A stretch of 64,000 bases of DNA from Mesonia phycicola. GTDB taxonomy: Bacteria; Bacteroidota; Bacteroidia; Flavobacteriales; Flavobacteriaceae. Made by a program: the position numbers and the translations under genes. This document shows, one piece after another, positions 62,781 to 64,000 of the stretch. The stretch is from assembly GCF_900141885.1 (NCBI RefSeq), contig NZ_FQYY01000007.1:1-64000 (forward strand), in the 5' to 3' direction. Under the pieces are notes generated by a model, which was not told where the DNA came from, did no database searches, and saw only the letters and a list, made by a program, of their open reading frames with translations. Each line of letters starts with the position of its first letter. The stretch's first letter is position 1.

Positions 62781-63245
62781 ATGAGGTTATTTATTTTTAT
62801 TTGTTGTTTTTGTATTTATAATTTAGGTAATGCTCAACAAGCTGTTGCAGAGAAAGTTTCTGGAGAGTGGGTGCTCAAAAATCAAGATTCCTTGAAAAAA
62901 GTGGTAAATAAACTTTTTATAAAAGATAGTGTACAGCCTAATTTTCATAACATATTCGTTCATCAAAATATAACGTTAGCAGAAAAACAAGAAAGTTATC
63001 ACTGTGTAATTTTAGAGGATACCATCCAGAAAATAAGAGTGGCAAGAATTTTTGTAGAAGAGGAGGAAAAGCTGTTTTTTAAAGAAGATGGTAGTTTTTA
63101 TAGCATGTATATGATTTGTGTTGGGGTAGATGATTGTTACCCTAATATAGCAATAATGGAAGGTAAAAAATATTGGGGTTGTGGTGAAACACTTTACTGT
63201 GATACCACTAAAAAATGTAAAAGCATGAAAATTATTTCCTATTGA
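62781..63245 (+). CDS. Secreted protein of unknown function
   Basis: A 154-residue protein with signal peptide MRLFIFICCFCIYNLGNAQ. The mature part has paired strands (VSGEWVLKNQDSLKKVVNKL, IRVARIFVEEEEKLFFKED) and five cysteines late in the chain (CVGVDDC, WGCGETLYC, KKC), likely disulfides in a small secreted domain. No family recognised. It is a single gene between der and the truncated receptor. Confidence 0.5.
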   Translation: MRLFIFICCFCIYNLGNAQQAVAEKVSGEWVLKNQDSLKKVVNKLFIKDSVQPNFHNIFVHQNITLAEKQESYHCVILEDTIQKIRVARIFVEEEEKLFFKEDGSFYSMYMICVGVDDCYPNIAIMEGKKYWGCGETLYCDTTKKCKSMKIISY

Positions 63246-63306
63246 AGTTAAACTATTAAGATTTTGAGTAGTCTAAGCATATAACTTAACTACTCAATAT
63301 TAACTT

Positions 63307-64000
63307 ATGAAATTCTACCCTAGAGTAATCTTTACTTTATTAATCGCCCTTTTTTATTCCTTTACAGGAAATGCTCAAGACTTTGAAATAAAAGGAAAAG
63401 TAATAGACAACGAGCAAACCCCATTAGAGTCTGCTACTGTTTATATAGAAAAAGTGAAAGACAGCACCCTTGTTACTTACACTATTTCTGATATCGCAGG
63501 TAATTTTATTTTAGAAGGAGACACAGATGCAGATTTAGTAAATATCTTTATTAGTTATACAGGTTTTAATACTTACCAAAAACAATTAAGCCTAAAAGAA
63601 AATTCTTCTATAGATTTAAAAAACATTCTTTTAGAATTTTCAACCAATAGTTTAGAAGAAGTTTTGGTAAAAGCAGATAGAGCTCCTGTAACCATCAAAA
63701 AAGATACCTTAGAGTTTAATGCAGCATCTTTTAAAACTAGACCAGATGCAAATTTAGAAGAAACCTTAAAACAATTGCCAGGGGTAGATGTAGACTCAGA
63801 TGGTAATATTACCGTTAACGGGAAAACAGTATCTAGAATTTTAGTGAACGGAAAAGAGTTTTTTGGTGACGACCCACTAATTGCTACTAAAAACTTGCCA
63901 AAAGAAATTATAGATAAAATTCAAGTAGTAGATACCAAAACTAAAGCCCAAGAATTTACAGGTAAAGAGGGAGACTCAGAAAATAAAACCATAAACATAA
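63307..64000 (+). CDS. Outer-membrane beta-barrel receptor-like protein (partial)
   Basis: The frame from ATG 63307 runs to the window edge (231 residues seen). It has a signal peptide ending TGNAQ, a carboxypeptidase-like regulatory domain (GKVIDNEQTPLESATVYIEK), then a plug-like region with ETLKQLPGVDVDSDGNITV and SRILVNGKEFFGDDPLIATK. This matches the outer-membrane barrel family related to TonB receptors. The barrel lies beyond the window. Ligand unknown. Confidence 0.8.
   Translation, partial: MKFYPRVIFTLLIALFYSFTGNAQDFEIKGKVIDNEQTPLESATVYIEKVKDSTLVTYTISDIAGNFILEGDTDADLVNIFISYTGFNTYQKQLSLKENSSIDLKNILLEFSTNSLEEVLVKADRAPVTIKKDTLEFNAASFKTRPDANLEETLKQLPGVDVDSDGNITVNGKTVSRILVNGKEFFGDDPLIATKNLPKEIIDKIQVVDTKTKAQEFTGKEGDSENKTINI

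Overview
The window looks like a chromosome segment of a marine-type Flavobacteriaceae bacterium (Bacteroidota). The DNA is very AT-rich. Promoters fit the Bacteroidetes TTG / TAnnTTTG pattern, Shine-Dalgarno sites are rare, and the gene families are typical of the group: TonB receptors with a carboxypeptidase-like N-domain, imelysin and HTTM proteins, YHYH lipoproteins, DUF2931 and DUF4280. Many surface proteins are lipoproteins with short Ser/Asp-rich N-termini.

Layout. (1) Positions 1 to about 5250 are the end of an integrated mobile element. It holds the 3' end of an ssb gene, a RadC-family gene, long inverted repeats, a decayed TnpB-type transposase, two unknown secreted proteins and a tyrosine recombinase. 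It stops at a 3' fragment of a tRNA-Met(CAU) gene, which should be the attachment site. (2) Positions 5288-13288 hold a small PLDc_N membrane protein and an iron-type locus: TonB receptor and HTTM protein, two divergent imelysin lipoproteins, and a di-heme oxidoreductase. (3) Positions 13376-45688 are a Bacteroidetes-type (subtype iii) type VI secretion system (T6SS). TssC, TssB and ClpV form one operon. NlpC/P60, TssG and TssN form another. TssE, TssF, TssP, TssK and TssO run on the plus strand. Three hcp genes, vgrG and a DUF4280 PAAR-like gene are present. (4) Positions 45789-52905 carry an arylsulfotransferase-like lipoprotein, two YHYH lipoproteins, a lone LytS-type kinase, a DUF3124 lipoprotein and small secreted proteins. 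(5) Positions 53051-58811 form a complete RND efflux operon. (6) Positions 58931 to the end hold a SpoU-type methyltransferase, a hemolysin III family protein, Era, Der, a secreted hypothetical and the start of an outer-membrane receptor cut by the window edge.

The most interesting part is 18.1-36.6 kb, about 18 kb read in one direction. Three delivery proteins each head their own payload module. A third Hcp precedes a possible membrane-active effector with polytopic immunity proteins. VgrG precedes a Tle1-like DUF2235 lipase with DUF2931 immunity. The PAAR-like protein precedes a zinc metallopeptidase with lipoprotein immunity. In the Hcp and PAAR modules the intact effector/immunity pair is followed by an array of extra immunity genes. 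Each extra gene is preceded by a displaced C-terminal tail of the effector, which ends at or overlaps the immunity start. These look like orphan effector-tail/immunity cassettes, as known for CDI, Rhs and MafB toxins, produced by serial cassette replacement. Frameshifts, chimeras and a decayed lysozyme-like gene mark the older end.

Membrane-complex genes of the proteobacterial type (TssJLM) are absent, as expected for subtype iii. I could not recognise TssQ or TssR in the window.
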